Assembly (NCBI GenBank): GCA_005405945.1
Contig: BJHW01000001.1
Coordinates: forward strand, 1,550,001-1,614,000
DNA length: 64,000 nucleotides
Direction of reading: 5' to 3'
From: Streptomyces violaceusniger
GTDB taxonomy: Bacteria; Actinomycetota; Actinomycetes; Streptomycetales; Streptomycetaceae
Shown here: one piece after another, positions 28,821 to 37,904 of the stretch
How the letters are laid out: every line of letters begins with the position of its first letter
Numbering within the stretch: position 1 is the stretch's first letter
Translations under genes and position numbers: made by a program
Notes under the pieces: model-generated
The model's input: only the letters and a program-made list of their open reading frames with translations
Databases searched by the model: none
Told to the model about the DNA's origin: nothing

Positions 28821-29757
28821 ATGACCACCGAGACACTCTCCCCCGTACCCCCGGAAAGCCCCGGTCGACCATGCCCCGGGAGGTGGTCCGGCGGCGCCGC
28901 TACGGCGGCCGTGTCTGGCACCCCATGCTCGGAACGGGTCCCCTCCCCCGTGTGCTGACGCTCCTGGCGCTGGCGCTGATGACGCTGATCTGGCTGGTGC
29001 CGTTCGGCTGGGGGTGGACACCTCGTTCAAGACGGAGGTCGACGCGAGCGCGTCGGGCGCCGACTGGATCCCCAAGGCGGGCTTCACCCTCCACGCCTAC
29101 CGGACCATCTTCGGCCAGGGCAATCTGCCGGTGTGGGCGGTGAACAGCGTCGTGATCGCCGTGTGCGTCACGGCCATCACCGTGGCCATCTCGGCGATGG
29201 CGGCGTACGCGTTCTCGCGCACGCTCTTCCGCGGCCGCCGGGTGCTCTTCGCCGTCACCGTCGCCTCGATCATGGTGCCGCCGCAGATCCTGATCGTGCC
29301 GCTGTTCCGGCAGATGCTCGCGATGAACCTCGTCGACACCTACGCGGCGGTGATCCTGCCGCAGGTGGTGGCGCCCGCGATGGTGTTCATCCTGAAGAAG
29401 TTCTTCGACGGCATTCCGCGGGAGCTGGAGGAGGCGGCCCGGATCGACGGGGCGGGCAGCTTCCGGGTGTTCTGGAGTGTGGTGCTGCCGCTGTCCCGGC
29501 CGATCCTGGCGGCCGTGGCGATCTTCGTCTTCATCAACACCTGGAACAACTTCCTCTGGCCGTTCATCAGCACGAGCGATCCGCAGCTGATGACGCTGCC
29601 GGTGGGGCTGTCGACCGTGAAGGACTCCACCGGGCTCCGGAACGCCCAGGAGTCGGCCGCCTCGATCCTCGGCTCCATCCCGCTGCTCATCGTCTTCATG
29701 CTGTTCCAGCGCCAGATCGTGAAGTCGGTGGCCACCACGGGTCTGGGAGGTCAGTGA
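28821..29757 (+). CDS. Sugar ABC transporter permease (MalG/UgpE type; two apparent frameshifts)
   Basis: About 312 residues after restoring one base near 28862 (C run) and one near 29012 (G5 to G6). The second pore subunit has LWLVPFGWGVDTSFKTEVD-type N-terminal residues and the EAA loop ELEEAARIDGAGSFRVFWSV. It also has NTWNNFLWPFISTSDPQL, a conserved MalG block. The ATG at 28821 follows the upstream permease after seven bases. The last seven bases overlap the convergent LacI gene, so the operon ends here. Confidence 0.9.
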
Positions 29758-30847
29758 GCGGTAGGGGCGATGCCGCCCTCGGTGGACTCGCGGGTGTGGA
29801 GGGTGTGGCCGACGACGACCTCCTGGGCCGGACGGTCCGGTGTCTCGATCCGCTCCAGCAGCAGATCGACGGCGTGCCTGGCGATGGCACCCTTGTCCGG
29901 TGCCACGCTGCTCAGGCTCGGTGTGCTGTAGCGGGCGGCCTCGATGTCGTCGAAGCCCATCACGGCCATGTCGTCCGGCACCCGCAGCCCGCGCTCGTAC
30001 AGGGTCCGCAGCGCGCCGAGGGCGAGCGCGTCGTTGAAGCAGAACACGGCGTCCGGCGGTTCGGGCCGGTCCAGCAGCGCCGCCATCGCCCGGGCGCCCT
30101 CGCCCAGGTGGTAGCGGGGGTCTCGCGCTCCAGGAGGGGGTCCGGCGGCAGCCCGGCCTCCTCCAGTGCCTGGCGGTAGCCGGTCCTGCGCAGCAGCGGT
30201 GTGCCGATGTACGGCTCGGGCTGGAGGCCGATGGCGGCGATCCGGCGGCGTCCGCCGGCCACCAGATGGGCCACGGCCTCCTTGGCTGCGGCCACGTTGT
30301 CGATCACCACATGGTCGGCGAGGCCGCCGCTGGGGCGTTCGCCGATGAGGACGAGCGGCACGGTGCCCAGGTGATTGGCCAGGGCGCTGCCGTGCAGGGC
30401 GAGCGGGCTCACCACCATGCCGTCCACGACCTGGTCGCCGAGGCCCTGGATCACCGCCGCCTCCCGCTCGCGGTCGCCCAGGGTCTGCTCGATCAGGAGG
30501 GTGCGGCCGTGTTCCTCGGCCGTGGTGAGGAAGTGGCGTCCCAGCTCGGCGAAGTACGGGACGTCCAGCTCGGGCAGGACCAGCCCGATCATGCCGGTGC
30601 TGCCGCGGCGGAGGTTGCGCGCCACCCGGTTGGGCCGGTAGCCGAGCTCCCGGATGGCCCGCTGGACCCGCTCCCGGGTCGCCGGGGACACATGCACAAA
30701 GCCGTTGATCACATTCGACACGGTCTTCGGGGAGACCCCGGCGAGTGTCGCCACGTCCTTGACGGTGGCGCTCCGGCCGACACCGTCCGAGCGCTTCCGC
30801 CCCGGTGCCGCTTGGTCCCTGGTGGTCTGCTGTTTCACGGCGGTCAC
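29751..30847 (-). CDS. LacI-family regulator of the GH2/sugar transport operon (one apparent frameshift)
   Basis: About 365 residues when one base is restored near 30120 (a run of five C on the coding strand). The DNA-binding head is ATVKDVATLAGVSPKTVSNV followed by INGFVHVSPATRERV, and the hinge has LGYRPNRVARNLRRG. The sugar-binding core shows IGLVLPELDVPYFAELGRHF and DDMAVMGFDDIEAARYSTPS. It converges on the sugar permease gene and most likely represses that operon through the palindrome at 24568, with the imported sugar as inducer. The start codon is a GTG; a second GTG lies nine bases further in. Confidence 0.88.
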
Positions 30848-30910
30848 CGACCGATCCTAGAGCGTGCCGGTGGCGGGCCGCACCGCCGGGCACACCGCGG
30901 GCCGCGCCCC

Positions 30911-33587
30911 TCAGGCGGTGGCCGGGTCGGCGGGCGAGGGCAGCGCCTGCTCCGTCCAGATGCACTTGCCCGTCGCCAAGAACCGCATGCCCCATCGGTC
31001 GGACAGCGCCGCGACCAGCTGCAGCCCGCGCCCGCCCTCGTCGGTCTCGGCGGCGCGGCGGATCCGCGGGGTGGTGAGGCTGCCGTCGGACACCTCGCAG
31101 ATCAGTGTCCTGCCGTAGAGCAGGCGCAGCCGCGGAGGGCCCTTGGCATGCCGGACGACGTTGCCGACCAGCTCGCTGACCAGGAGCTCGGTCGTCATCG
31201 TCAGCTCGTCCAGATGCCACGTGGACAGCTGCTCGGTGACATGGTGGCGGGCTTCGGCCGCGGCGATGGGGCCGTCCGGGAGCGCCCAGGACACCACCCG
31301 TTCGGGGCCATCGACCGCGTCCGGGCGATCAGCAGCGCGGCGTCGTCGTGGGTCTCGGCCTGCTCCGGCACCAGCGCGCTGATGACGGCGTCGCACAGCC
31401 GGCCGGGCTCGCGCAGCGTGGTGGGTGCGGAGGTGGGGGCGGACCCGGCCCGAGCGGCTCGGGCGGGGTGCGGCGGCCCTGGTGAGGGCCTGGGCGAGAC
31501 GGGCCATGCCCTCGTCGATGTCGACCGCCGACGACTCGACCAGGCCGTCGGTGTACAGCACCAGATGGCTGCCCTCGGGCACCTGCACCTCATGGGTCTC
31601 GAAGGGCGGGCTGGCGGCGCCGAGCGGCGGATCGGCGTCGACGTGCGGGAAGTGGGCCGTGCCGTCGGGGTGGACGATGGCGAGCGGCGGGTGCCCGGCG
31701 CTCGCGAAGGCACAGCGATTGGTGACCGGGTCGTAGACCGTGTAGAGGCAGGTGGCGTAGAAGTCATCGCCGAGGTCGCCGACCAGATCGTTGAGGTGGG
31801 TGAGCAGCTCATCGGGCGGGAGTTCGAGGTCGGCGAGGGTGTGCACGGCCGTGCGCAGCCGCCCCATCGTCGCGGCCTCGGACAGCCCGTGGCCCATGAC
31901 ATCGCCGATGACGAGGGCGATCCGCTCCCCGGACAGCGGGATGAGGTCGTACCAGTCGCCGCCGACCTGCACGCCCTCGGTGGCGGGCAGATAGCGCGCC
32001 TCGGCGGCGACGGCCGGTACGACGGGCAGCGCACGGGGCAGCAGTCCGCGCTGGAGTTCCTGGGCGCGGGTGTGCTCGGCGTCGTACAGCCGGGCCCGCT
32101 CCAGCGCCTGGGCGACCAGTCCGCTCAGGGCGATGAGGAGGGAGCGGTCTTCCTCGGAGAAGTGGCGCGGCTGTGAGAAGCTCACCACGCAATAGCCGAT
32201 TTGCTGGTCGGAGGCGATCAGCGGGAGGAACGCCCACGCCTTCATCCCGCTGCGGTAGAGGTAGTCGGCGGCGTCCGGATGCTGTTCGGCGTACTCCTGC
32301 GGCGTGGACAGGAAGGTCGGGGAGCGGGAGCTGAGCACCTGGACGATGGCGGACATGTCCGAGACCATCAGCTTCTGGACGATCTCGAGGAACTCCTCCG
32401 GGTACCCGGCCGAACCGACCATCCGCAGCCGTCCGTTCTCGATCACCTGGCAGATCAGGCCGGTGGCACCGAACGGCGGGAGCACCCGGTCGGCGACCGC
32501 CTTCACCACGTCCTGGACGGTCAGCGCCTCGGCGAGCGCCGAGGTCAGCTCGCCCATGCGCATGACCCGCTCGGCCGCGGTGCGCTGGGCCGCGGACTGC
32601 TCGGCCTCCTCCGCCCGGCGTTCGGTGATGTCCGCGATGTGGATGACCAGTCCGTCGGGGACGGGGTCGAGGCGCGCGTGGTACCAGCCCGCTCTGCCGG
32701 GCCACCGGGTGTCGACTCCGGCCGGTGCGTGCGTGGTCACGGCCCGCCCGTGGCAGGCGGCCATCCCGGTGTCCCGGACCACCGGGTGGTCCCACAACAC
32801 CGTCCCCAGCACCTCCTGGGCGGACGCGCCCAGCAACTTCAGGGCCGCGGGTTGGCGAAGGTCAGCCGTGCCTGGTCGTCGAGGGTCAGCAGTCCGTCGT
32901 TCATCCGCCATACGGCGCTGCCGACGGCGTCGCCGCCGAGGGGCTGCCGCTCGTGCTCGACGTCCGCGGCGGCGGGGCGGGCCGGCCGCAGATACTCCGC
33001 GACCCACTCGGCGACCATCCGCAGGAACACACCTTGCGCGTCGTCGAGCTCATCCGGCGCCGCCACCAGAGCGGACAGCGCACCCACCGGCTGCCCGTCG
33101 GCCGTGATCACGGGCACCGACGCGACCCCGCTTCCGGGCGGAAGCGACCCGGCGCCGGGAGGGAATTCCCCATGGGAGCCGGGAGGGAAGTCCCCGTGGG
33201 AGGAGCCGCCGGGCGACGGGAGGGGCGCCCGGTGCGGCACATCGGGCGGTGGCGGCGTCCAGACGAGGGTGCCGTAGCGCACACAGGACACGGGGCCGCG
33301 CTGTCCTCGTCCGTGAGGGTCTCCCACCCCGCGACCAGGTTGTCCGGCAGCCCCATGGTGGCCACCAGGCGCATCACGCCCTGGCGTGGATCACGCACAT
33401 GGATCATGCCGCCCAGGGCGCCGAGTTCGGCGACCGCCTGCCCGAGGGCGAGCCTCACCGGCCCGGTGCCACTCAGCTGGCCACCCGCGGAACCCAACAG
33501 CCGAAGCCGAGTCCGCGCCGACCGAGTGATCCGGGTGTCCGCGTTGTCCGGGTGCCGTTCATCCACACCCATGGCGTCACCTGTCAT
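30911..33587 (-). CDS. Multidomain PAS/GAF-SpoIIE phosphatase with anti-sigma-type ATPase (about four apparent frameshifts)
   Basis: A protein of about 890 residues once breaks near 33297, 32848, 31480 and 31315 are repaired. Order from the N-terminus: GAF-like domain (LVATMGLPDNLVAGW), GAF/PAS region (VWRMNDGLLTLDDQARLTFA), a second GAF with WAFLPLIASDQQIGYCVVSF, a PP2C/SpoIIE phosphatase (VGGDWYDLIPLSGERIALVI then GDVMGHG, and LVLYTDGLVE), and a C-terminal HATPase with ELVGNVVRHA and DEGGRGLQLV. These proteins dephosphorylate anti-sigma-factor antagonists and bind anti-sigma partners, sensing stress or light. No antagonist gene is adjacent. The ATG at 33587 has GAGGA upstream; an ATG at 33572 is an alternative. 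Confidence 0.87.
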
Positions 33588-33740
33588 CGTCCTCGGGAGC
33601 CCGGTGCCGTACGGATCGCAGGCCAGCCGCGTCCTATACAGCCCGAATATAACGCCTCTCCCGAAACGAGTCCCCCGTCCGGACGTGGTCGTCGGCGTAC
33701 GTCGCCGGACGCCGTCACCGAGAGCCGAAGGGCGGTACCG

Positions 33741-34760
33741 CTACGCGATGTCGCCGACGCGGACCGGGCCGCCGGTGGTGACCGACTGGATGGCCGCGAG
33801 GGCGACGGACAGGGCGGCGCGGGCGTCCTCTCCGGTGACGGAGGGTGCGCGGCCGGTGCGCACGCACTCGGCGAAGTCGGCGAGTTCGGCCACGTAGGCG
33901 GCGTGGAAGAGGTCCTGGTCGTAGGTGACGCATTCGGCGGCACTGCCGTCCGGGCCGTAGGCGGTCAGATGGCCGCGGCGGATGTCGCCCATGGTGAGCA
34001 TCCCCGCCGAGCCGAAGACCTCGCCGCGCACGTCGTACCCGTACACCGCCTGGAAGTTCGCCTCGGCGGTGGCGAGGGCGCCGTTGTCGAAACGGATCGT
34101 GACCACGGCGGTGTCCAGCAGTCCGCGCTCCTTGAAGTCGGGGCGGACCAGGGCGTCGGCGAACGCGAAGACCTCGACCGGTGCGGCGCCGGGGTTGAGG
34201 TAGCGCAGGGTGTCGAAGTCGTGGACAAGGGTCTCCAGGAAGATCGTCCACGGCGGGATACGGCCCGGGTCGGCCAGCTTGGGGTCGCGGGTGAGCGAGC
34301 GCAGCAGCTGCGGGGTGCCGATGGCGCCTGTGCGGACCTTCTCGTGGGCGGCGTGGAAGCCGGTGTCATAGCGACGGTTGAAGCCCACCTGGAGGGGGAC
34401 ACCGGCGTCGGCCGCGGCCGCGATGGCGCGGTCCGCCTCCGCGAGGGTGACGGCCATGGGCTTCTCGCAGTAGACGGCCTTGCCCGCCCGGGCCGCGGCC
34501 TCGACCAGCCCGGCGTGGGTGCGGGCCGGGGTGGCGATGACCACCGCCTCGACCCCGGGGTCGGCGAGCAGCTCGGCCATCTCGGTGTACGCCGTGGCGC
34601 CGCCCAGCCGCTCGCCGAGCCCCTGCGCGGCGCCGGGGGCCGGGTCGGCGATGGCGGCGAGACGGACGCCGGGGAGGCGGCGGGCGAGGGTCTCGGCATG
34701 GAAGGAGCCCATGCGCCCGGCGCCGATGAGGCCGATGGGAAGGGGGTGTGGTGTGGTCAT
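33741..34760 (-). CDS. Gfo/Idh/MocA oxidoreductase, inositol 2-dehydrogenase-like
   Basis: A 339-residue NAD(P)-dependent sugar or cyclitol dehydrogenase. The nucleotide-binding motif is IGLIGAGRMGSFHAETL; the EKP motif is AVYCEKPMAVTLAEADRA. The substrate region QVGFNRRYDTGFHAAHEKV and the later HDFDTLRYL carry the usual catalytic-area His and Asp. GGAG precedes the ATG at 34760. It follows the isomerase-like gene on the same strand with about 70 bases between, forming a two-gene operon under the LacI operators at 35653-35758. Inositol or a related polyol or keto-sugar is the likely substrate. Confidence 0.88.
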   Translation of the reverse strand: MTTPHPLPIGLIGAGRMGSFHAETLARRLPGVRLAAIADPAPGAAQGLGERLGGATAYTEMAELLADPGVEAVVIATPARTHAGLVEAAARAGKAVYCEKPMAVTLAEADRAIAAAADAGVPLQVGFNRRYDTGFHAAHEKVRTGAIGTPQLLRSLTRDPKLADPGRIPPWTIFLETLVHDFDTLRYLNPGAAPVEVFAFADALVRPDFKERGLLDTAVVTIRFDNGALATAEANFQAVYGYDVRGEVFGSAGMLTMGDIRRGHLTAYGPDGSAAECVTYDQDLFHAAYVAELADFAECVRTGRAPSVTGEDARAALSVALAAIQSVTTGGPVRVGDIA

Positions 34761-34828
34761 GCGGATGCTCCGTGGGGTCTGTGGGTGGCGGCGTGCGATG
34801 AGGGCTGACGGCCTCGCGGGCGCGCGCT

Positions 34829-35611
34829 TCAGCGGGTGAAGGCGGAGCGGAAGCGCTCCAGGGCGAGGCCGCTGTCGCCGGAGGCCCATGCCTCCATGGC
34901 GACGGTGCCCTCGTAGCCGAGGTCGGCAAGGGTTCGGGCGAGGGCCGGATAGTTGATCTCTCCGGTTCCGGGCTCGCAGCGGCCGGGGACGTCGGCCACC
35001 TGGATCTCGCCGATCAGGCCCCGGCCGTGGGCCCGGCGAACGAGCTCGATCAGGTTTCCCTCGCCGATCTGCGCGTGGTACAGGTCCAGGTTCATCCGCA
35101 GGCCCGGCCGGTCCACGGCCTCGACCAGCGCCAGCGTGTCGGCGGCCTTCGCGAACGGCACACCGGGGTGGTCCACGGCGGTGTTGAGGTTCTCCAGGGT
35201 GAAGGTGACCCCGGTGCGCTCGCCCAGCTCGGCGAGGCGGGTGAGGGTGCGATGGGCGGCGATCCACATCGGGCCGGTGGCCTCGCCCGCCACCGGCACC
35301 ACGGGCAGGCCGTCGCCGTCCAGCCCGGTGCCGTGCAGGTTCAGCCGGGGGCAGCCGAGCCGCTCGGCCACCTTGACCGACTCCTCGGCGGTGCGCAGGA
35401 GTTCGGCCGCCCCGTCCTCGTCCGTCAGACTGCCGAGGAGGTAGCCGGTGAGGGAGGAGAACACCGCACCGGTCCGCTCGAGGGCGGTCAGATCGTGTCG
35501 GCTCCAGTCCCAGATCTCGACCTGGAAACCGGCGTCGTGAATGCGCCGCGCCCGTTCCTGGATCGGCAGATCCCGGAAGACCATCTCGGCGCAGACCGCC
35601 AATGTGTACAT
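34829..35611 (-). CDS. Hydroxypyruvate isomerase-like TIM-barrel sugar isomerase
   Basis: A 260-residue AP-endonuclease-2-fold protein with CAEMVFRDLPIQERARRIHD at the start, then RLNLHGTG, TFTLENLNT, LRMNLDLYHAQIGEG and IGEIQVADVPGRCEPGTGEI. These supply the metal-binding Glu, Asp, His and Gln ligands expected in hydroxypyruvate isomerase (Hyi) relatives. It probably interconverts a hydroxy-keto acid or polyol derivative made by the partner dehydrogenase. The ATG at 35611 lies downstream of a GA-rich GGAGAGAGGG. It is the first gene after the operator cluster, so it should be the most tightly LacI-controlled. Confidence 0.85.
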   Translation of the reverse strand: MYTLAVCAEMVFRDLPIQERARRIHDAGFQVEIWDWSRHDLTALERTGAVFSSLTGYLLGSLTDEDGAAELLRTAEESVKVAERLGCPRLNLHGTGLDGDGLPVVPVAGEATGPMWIAAHRTLTRLAELGERTGVTFTLENLNTAVDHPGVPFAKAADTLALVEAVDRPGLRMNLDLYHAQIGEGNLIELVRRAHGRGLIGEIQVADVPGRCEPGTGEINYPALARTLADLGYEGTVAMEAWASGDSGLALERFRSAFTR

Positions 35612-35652
35612 CGCTACTGCTCGCCCTCTCTCCGGCCCCGGCAACAAAGCGA

Positions 35653-35683
35653 CTAGAACGTTCCAGTAACTAGAACGTTCTAG
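35653..35683. promoter_or_regulatory. Two LacI-type operators upstream of the isomerase-dehydrogenase operon
   Basis: CTAGAACGTTCCAG (35653-35666) and the perfect palindrome CTAGAACGTTCTAG (35670-35683) lie 17 bases apart start to start, about 1.6 helix turns. Their central CG and 14-base symmetry are typical of LacI-family sites. They sit just upstream of the isomerase start at 35611, where a bound repressor would block its promoter. Confidence 0.8.
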
Positions 35684-35744
35684 AGGCGCGAGCAGCAGTA
35701 CGCCAGTCACCGACCACCTCTGTCAAGGGCGGACGACGGAATCA

Positions 35745-35758
35745 CTAGAACGTTATAG
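35745..35758. promoter_or_regulatory. Third LacI-type operator, nearer the divergent LacI gene
   Basis: CTAGAACGTTATAG differs by one base from the perfect site at 35670. It lies about 95 bases upstream of the LacI start at 35854 and about 75 bases from the pair above. This fits autoregulation and possibly repression by looping between the divergent promoters. Confidence 0.75.
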
Positions 35759-35853
35759 AAGCGGCGACGCGCGGCTCGGACCCTGGGCTACGATCGTCGC
35801 GCCCGGAAGCGAAACCCCAACCGAAGACAACGACTCGACCAGGGAGACCAGTG

Positions 35854-36879
35854 GTGCCACCGACGCCGGCCGCCCCCCATGGGAAGCGCCCGACCCTCGC
35901 GGACGTGGCGGCGCGGGCAGGCGTGTCCACGGCGCTGGTCTCCATCGTGATGCGGGATGCCAAGGGCGCCGGTGCCGCCACCCGTGAGCGGGTCCTCCAG
36001 GCCGCACAGGAGATCGGCTACCGGCCGGACGCCCGGGCCCGGCTGCTGCGCAGCCACCGGTCCCATCTCCTCGGGGTGCAGTTCGGCCTCCAGCACCCCT
36101 TCCACTCCGATCTGCTGGAGGGCATCTACGCGGTGGCCGAGCCCGCCGGGTACCAGATCGCGCTGAGCGCCGTGGCCGCCGGGCGTGGCGAGCAGCGGGC
36201 CACCGACGCCCTGCTCGCCGACCGCTGCGAGGCCCTGATCCTGCTCGGCCCGCAGGCCCCGGCCGCGCGGCTGGCCGAACTCGCCGCACAGCTCCCGGTG
36301 GTCTCCGTGGCCCGGCGGCTGCGCGGGTCCGCCCAGGGCGTTGAGGTGGTGCGGACCGCCGATGACGAGGGCGCCCGCCAGGCCGTGGACCACCTGGTGG
36401 CCCTCGGCCACCGCGACATCGCCCATATCGACGGCGGCAGGGCACCCGGCGCCGCCGACCGGCGCCGCGGCTATCGCACCGCCATGAGCCGCCACGGCCT
36501 GGCCGACCGCGTCCGCGTCCTGCCCGGCGGCCTCACCGAGGACGACGGCGCCGCGGGCGCCCGCGCCCTCCTCGACGCCACTCCCCGGCCCACGGCCGTC
36601 CTCGCCTTCAACGACCGCTCCGCCACCGGTGTCCTGGACACCCTCCTCCGCGCCCGGGTTCCCGTCCCCGACGAGATCTCCGTCATCGGCTTCGACGACA
36701 GCCACTTGGCGCGCCTGGCCCATATCAACCTCACCACCGTCGGCCAGGACATCCCCCGCCTCGCCGAACTCGCCGTCAGCCGGGCCATCGCCCGGCTGGA
36801 GGGAGAGCGGATCCCCGACGGGGAGGCGGTGGTCGCCCCCCATCTCGTCATCCGGGGCACCACGGCCGGGCCCGCCTGA
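35854..36879 (+). CDS. LacI-family regulator, probable repressor at the CTAGAACGTTCTAG sites
   Basis: A 341-residue regulator. The head reads PTLADVAARAGVSTALVSIV followed by MRDAKGAGAATRERV, with hinge GYRPDARARLLRSHRS. The core has LLGVQFGLQHPFHSDLLEGI and PDEISVIGFDDSHLARLAHI. GTG 35854 is preferred because AGGGAG lies seven bases before it; a GTG three bases earlier is nearly as good. Divergent placement from the isomerase-dehydrogenase pair, with three matching operators between, makes it the obvious local repressor. The inducer is presumably the polyol or sugar that pair consumes. Confidence 0.9.
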   Translation: MPPTPAAPHGKRPTLADVAARAGVSTALVSIVMRDAKGAGAATRERVLQAAQEIGYRPDARARLLRSHRSHLLGVQFGLQHPFHSDLLEGIYAVAEPAGYQIALSAVAAGRGEQRATDALLADRCEALILLGPQAPAARLAELAAQLPVVSVARRLRGSAQGVEVVRTADDEGARQAVDHLVALGHRDIAHIDGGRAPGAADRRRGYRTAMSRHGLADRVRVLPGGLTEDDGAAGARALLDATPRPTAVLAFNDRSATGVLDTLLRARVPVPDEISVIGFDDSHLARLAHINLTTVGQDIPRLAELAVSRAIARLEGERIPDGEAVVAPHLVIRGTTAGPA

Positions 36880-36952
36880 GGAGCGAGGGGGGGGCAGCCC
36901 CCGGCGCGTCGGGGAGCGTCTGGCGGCCGTCGGGCCGTGTGCGGCCGTCCGT

Positions 36953-37148
36953 GACGTACCGCTGATCACCTACGCGGAGGGCCTTCCCATCGCCCGCCGG
37001 TACTGGCGCAACGTCTTCGGCAAACGGCTCACCGCCCAGGCCGTGGCCGCTCAACACGCTCTTCCTCGTACAGCGGCCGGGTGCCGACGCCGACCCGGAC
37101 GTCGCCCGGGTCCGGGAGCGGCTTCGGCGCGCCGCACGCACCTGGTAG
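36953..37148 (+). pseudogene. Unrecognised C-terminal gene fragment
   Basis: In one frame the sequence reads DVPLITYAEGLPIARRYWRN then VFGKRLTAQAVAA; after one restored base near 37050 it continues NTLFLVQRPGADADPDVA and RVRERLRRAARTW before a TAG. The even codon bias and protein-like composition suggest the tail of a real gene, but no start or upstream part is visible in the 70 bases after the LacI stop. I do not recognise the family. The rest of the 299-base gap (36880-37178) shows nothing else. Confidence 0.35.
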
Positions 37149-37178
37149 CGCACACGTCGGGGACATCCGCCGGGCGGG

Positions 37179-37904
37179 TCAGCTGCCGCCGTTCGGCGAG
37201 GACCCGTCCACCATGCCGTGCTCCCAGGCCCAGGCCGCGATCTCGACGCGGTTGCGGGCGGCCAGCTTGCGCTGGACGTTGCCGAGGTGGGTCTTGACGG
37301 TGGACAGGGTGACATGGAGATCCGCGGCCACCTCCTCGTTGGTACGGCCGCGTGCGACCCGCCGGACCACCTCGACCTCGCGCTGGGTCAGCGGCTCGAT
37401 CAGATCCTTGGGCCCGCCCCTCCCCCGGCGGCCCGGACGGGCCTCGGAGGGGGCGAGCCGGTCGCGGTGGGGTGCCATGTGGGCGAGCAGGCGGACGGTC
37501 ACCGACGGGGAGATCAGCGAGTTGCCCGACGCCGCGGCCCGTACCGCCTCGGTGAGCAGCCCGGGCGCGCCGTCCTTGAGCAGAAAGCCGCACGCGCCGT
37601 TGCGCAGCGCCCGGTAGACGTATGCGTCGAGGTCGAAGGTGGTGGCGATGAGGACGTTGAGCGGATCCGGCACATCGGGTCCGGCGAGGAGCCGGGTGGC
37701 CTCCAGACCGTCCAGCTCGGGCATGCGGATGTCCAGGAGGCAGACGTCGGGCCGCAGGCGGCGGGCCTCCTCGACCGCCTCGACGCCGTTCGCCGCCTGT
37801 GCGACGACCCGCATGTCCGGCTGGGAGTCGAGAATCATGCGGAAGGCGGCACGGACCATCTCCTGGTCGTCGGCGATGAGTACCTGGATCGTCATATCAG
37901 GCAT
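37179..37904 (-). CDS. NarL/LuxR-family response regulator
   Basis: A 241-residue response regulator. The receiver domain has the acidic pair in VLIADDQEMVR and the phospho-acceptor Asp in VCLLDIRMPELDG. The helix-turn-helix spans EPLTQREVEVVRRVARGRTN and VAADLHVTLSTVKTHLGNV. Its ATG at 37904 lies inside the end of the kinase gene (stop at 37897), so the two are translationally coupled and form a two-component system. The target genes are not evident; a cytochrome bd remnant lies on the other side of the kinase. Confidence 0.92.
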   Translation of the reverse strand: MPDMTIQVLIADDQEMVRAAFRMILDSQPDMRVVAQAANGVEAVEEARRLRPDVCLLDIRMPELDGLEATRLLAGPDVPDPLNVLIATTFDLDAYVYRALRNGACGFLLKDGAPGLLTEAVRAAASGNSLISPSVTVRLLAHMAPHRDRLAPSEARPGRRGRGGPKDLIEPLTQREVEVVRRVARGRTNEEVAADLHVTLSTVKTHLGNVQRKLAARNRVEIAAWAWEHGMVDGSSPNGGS

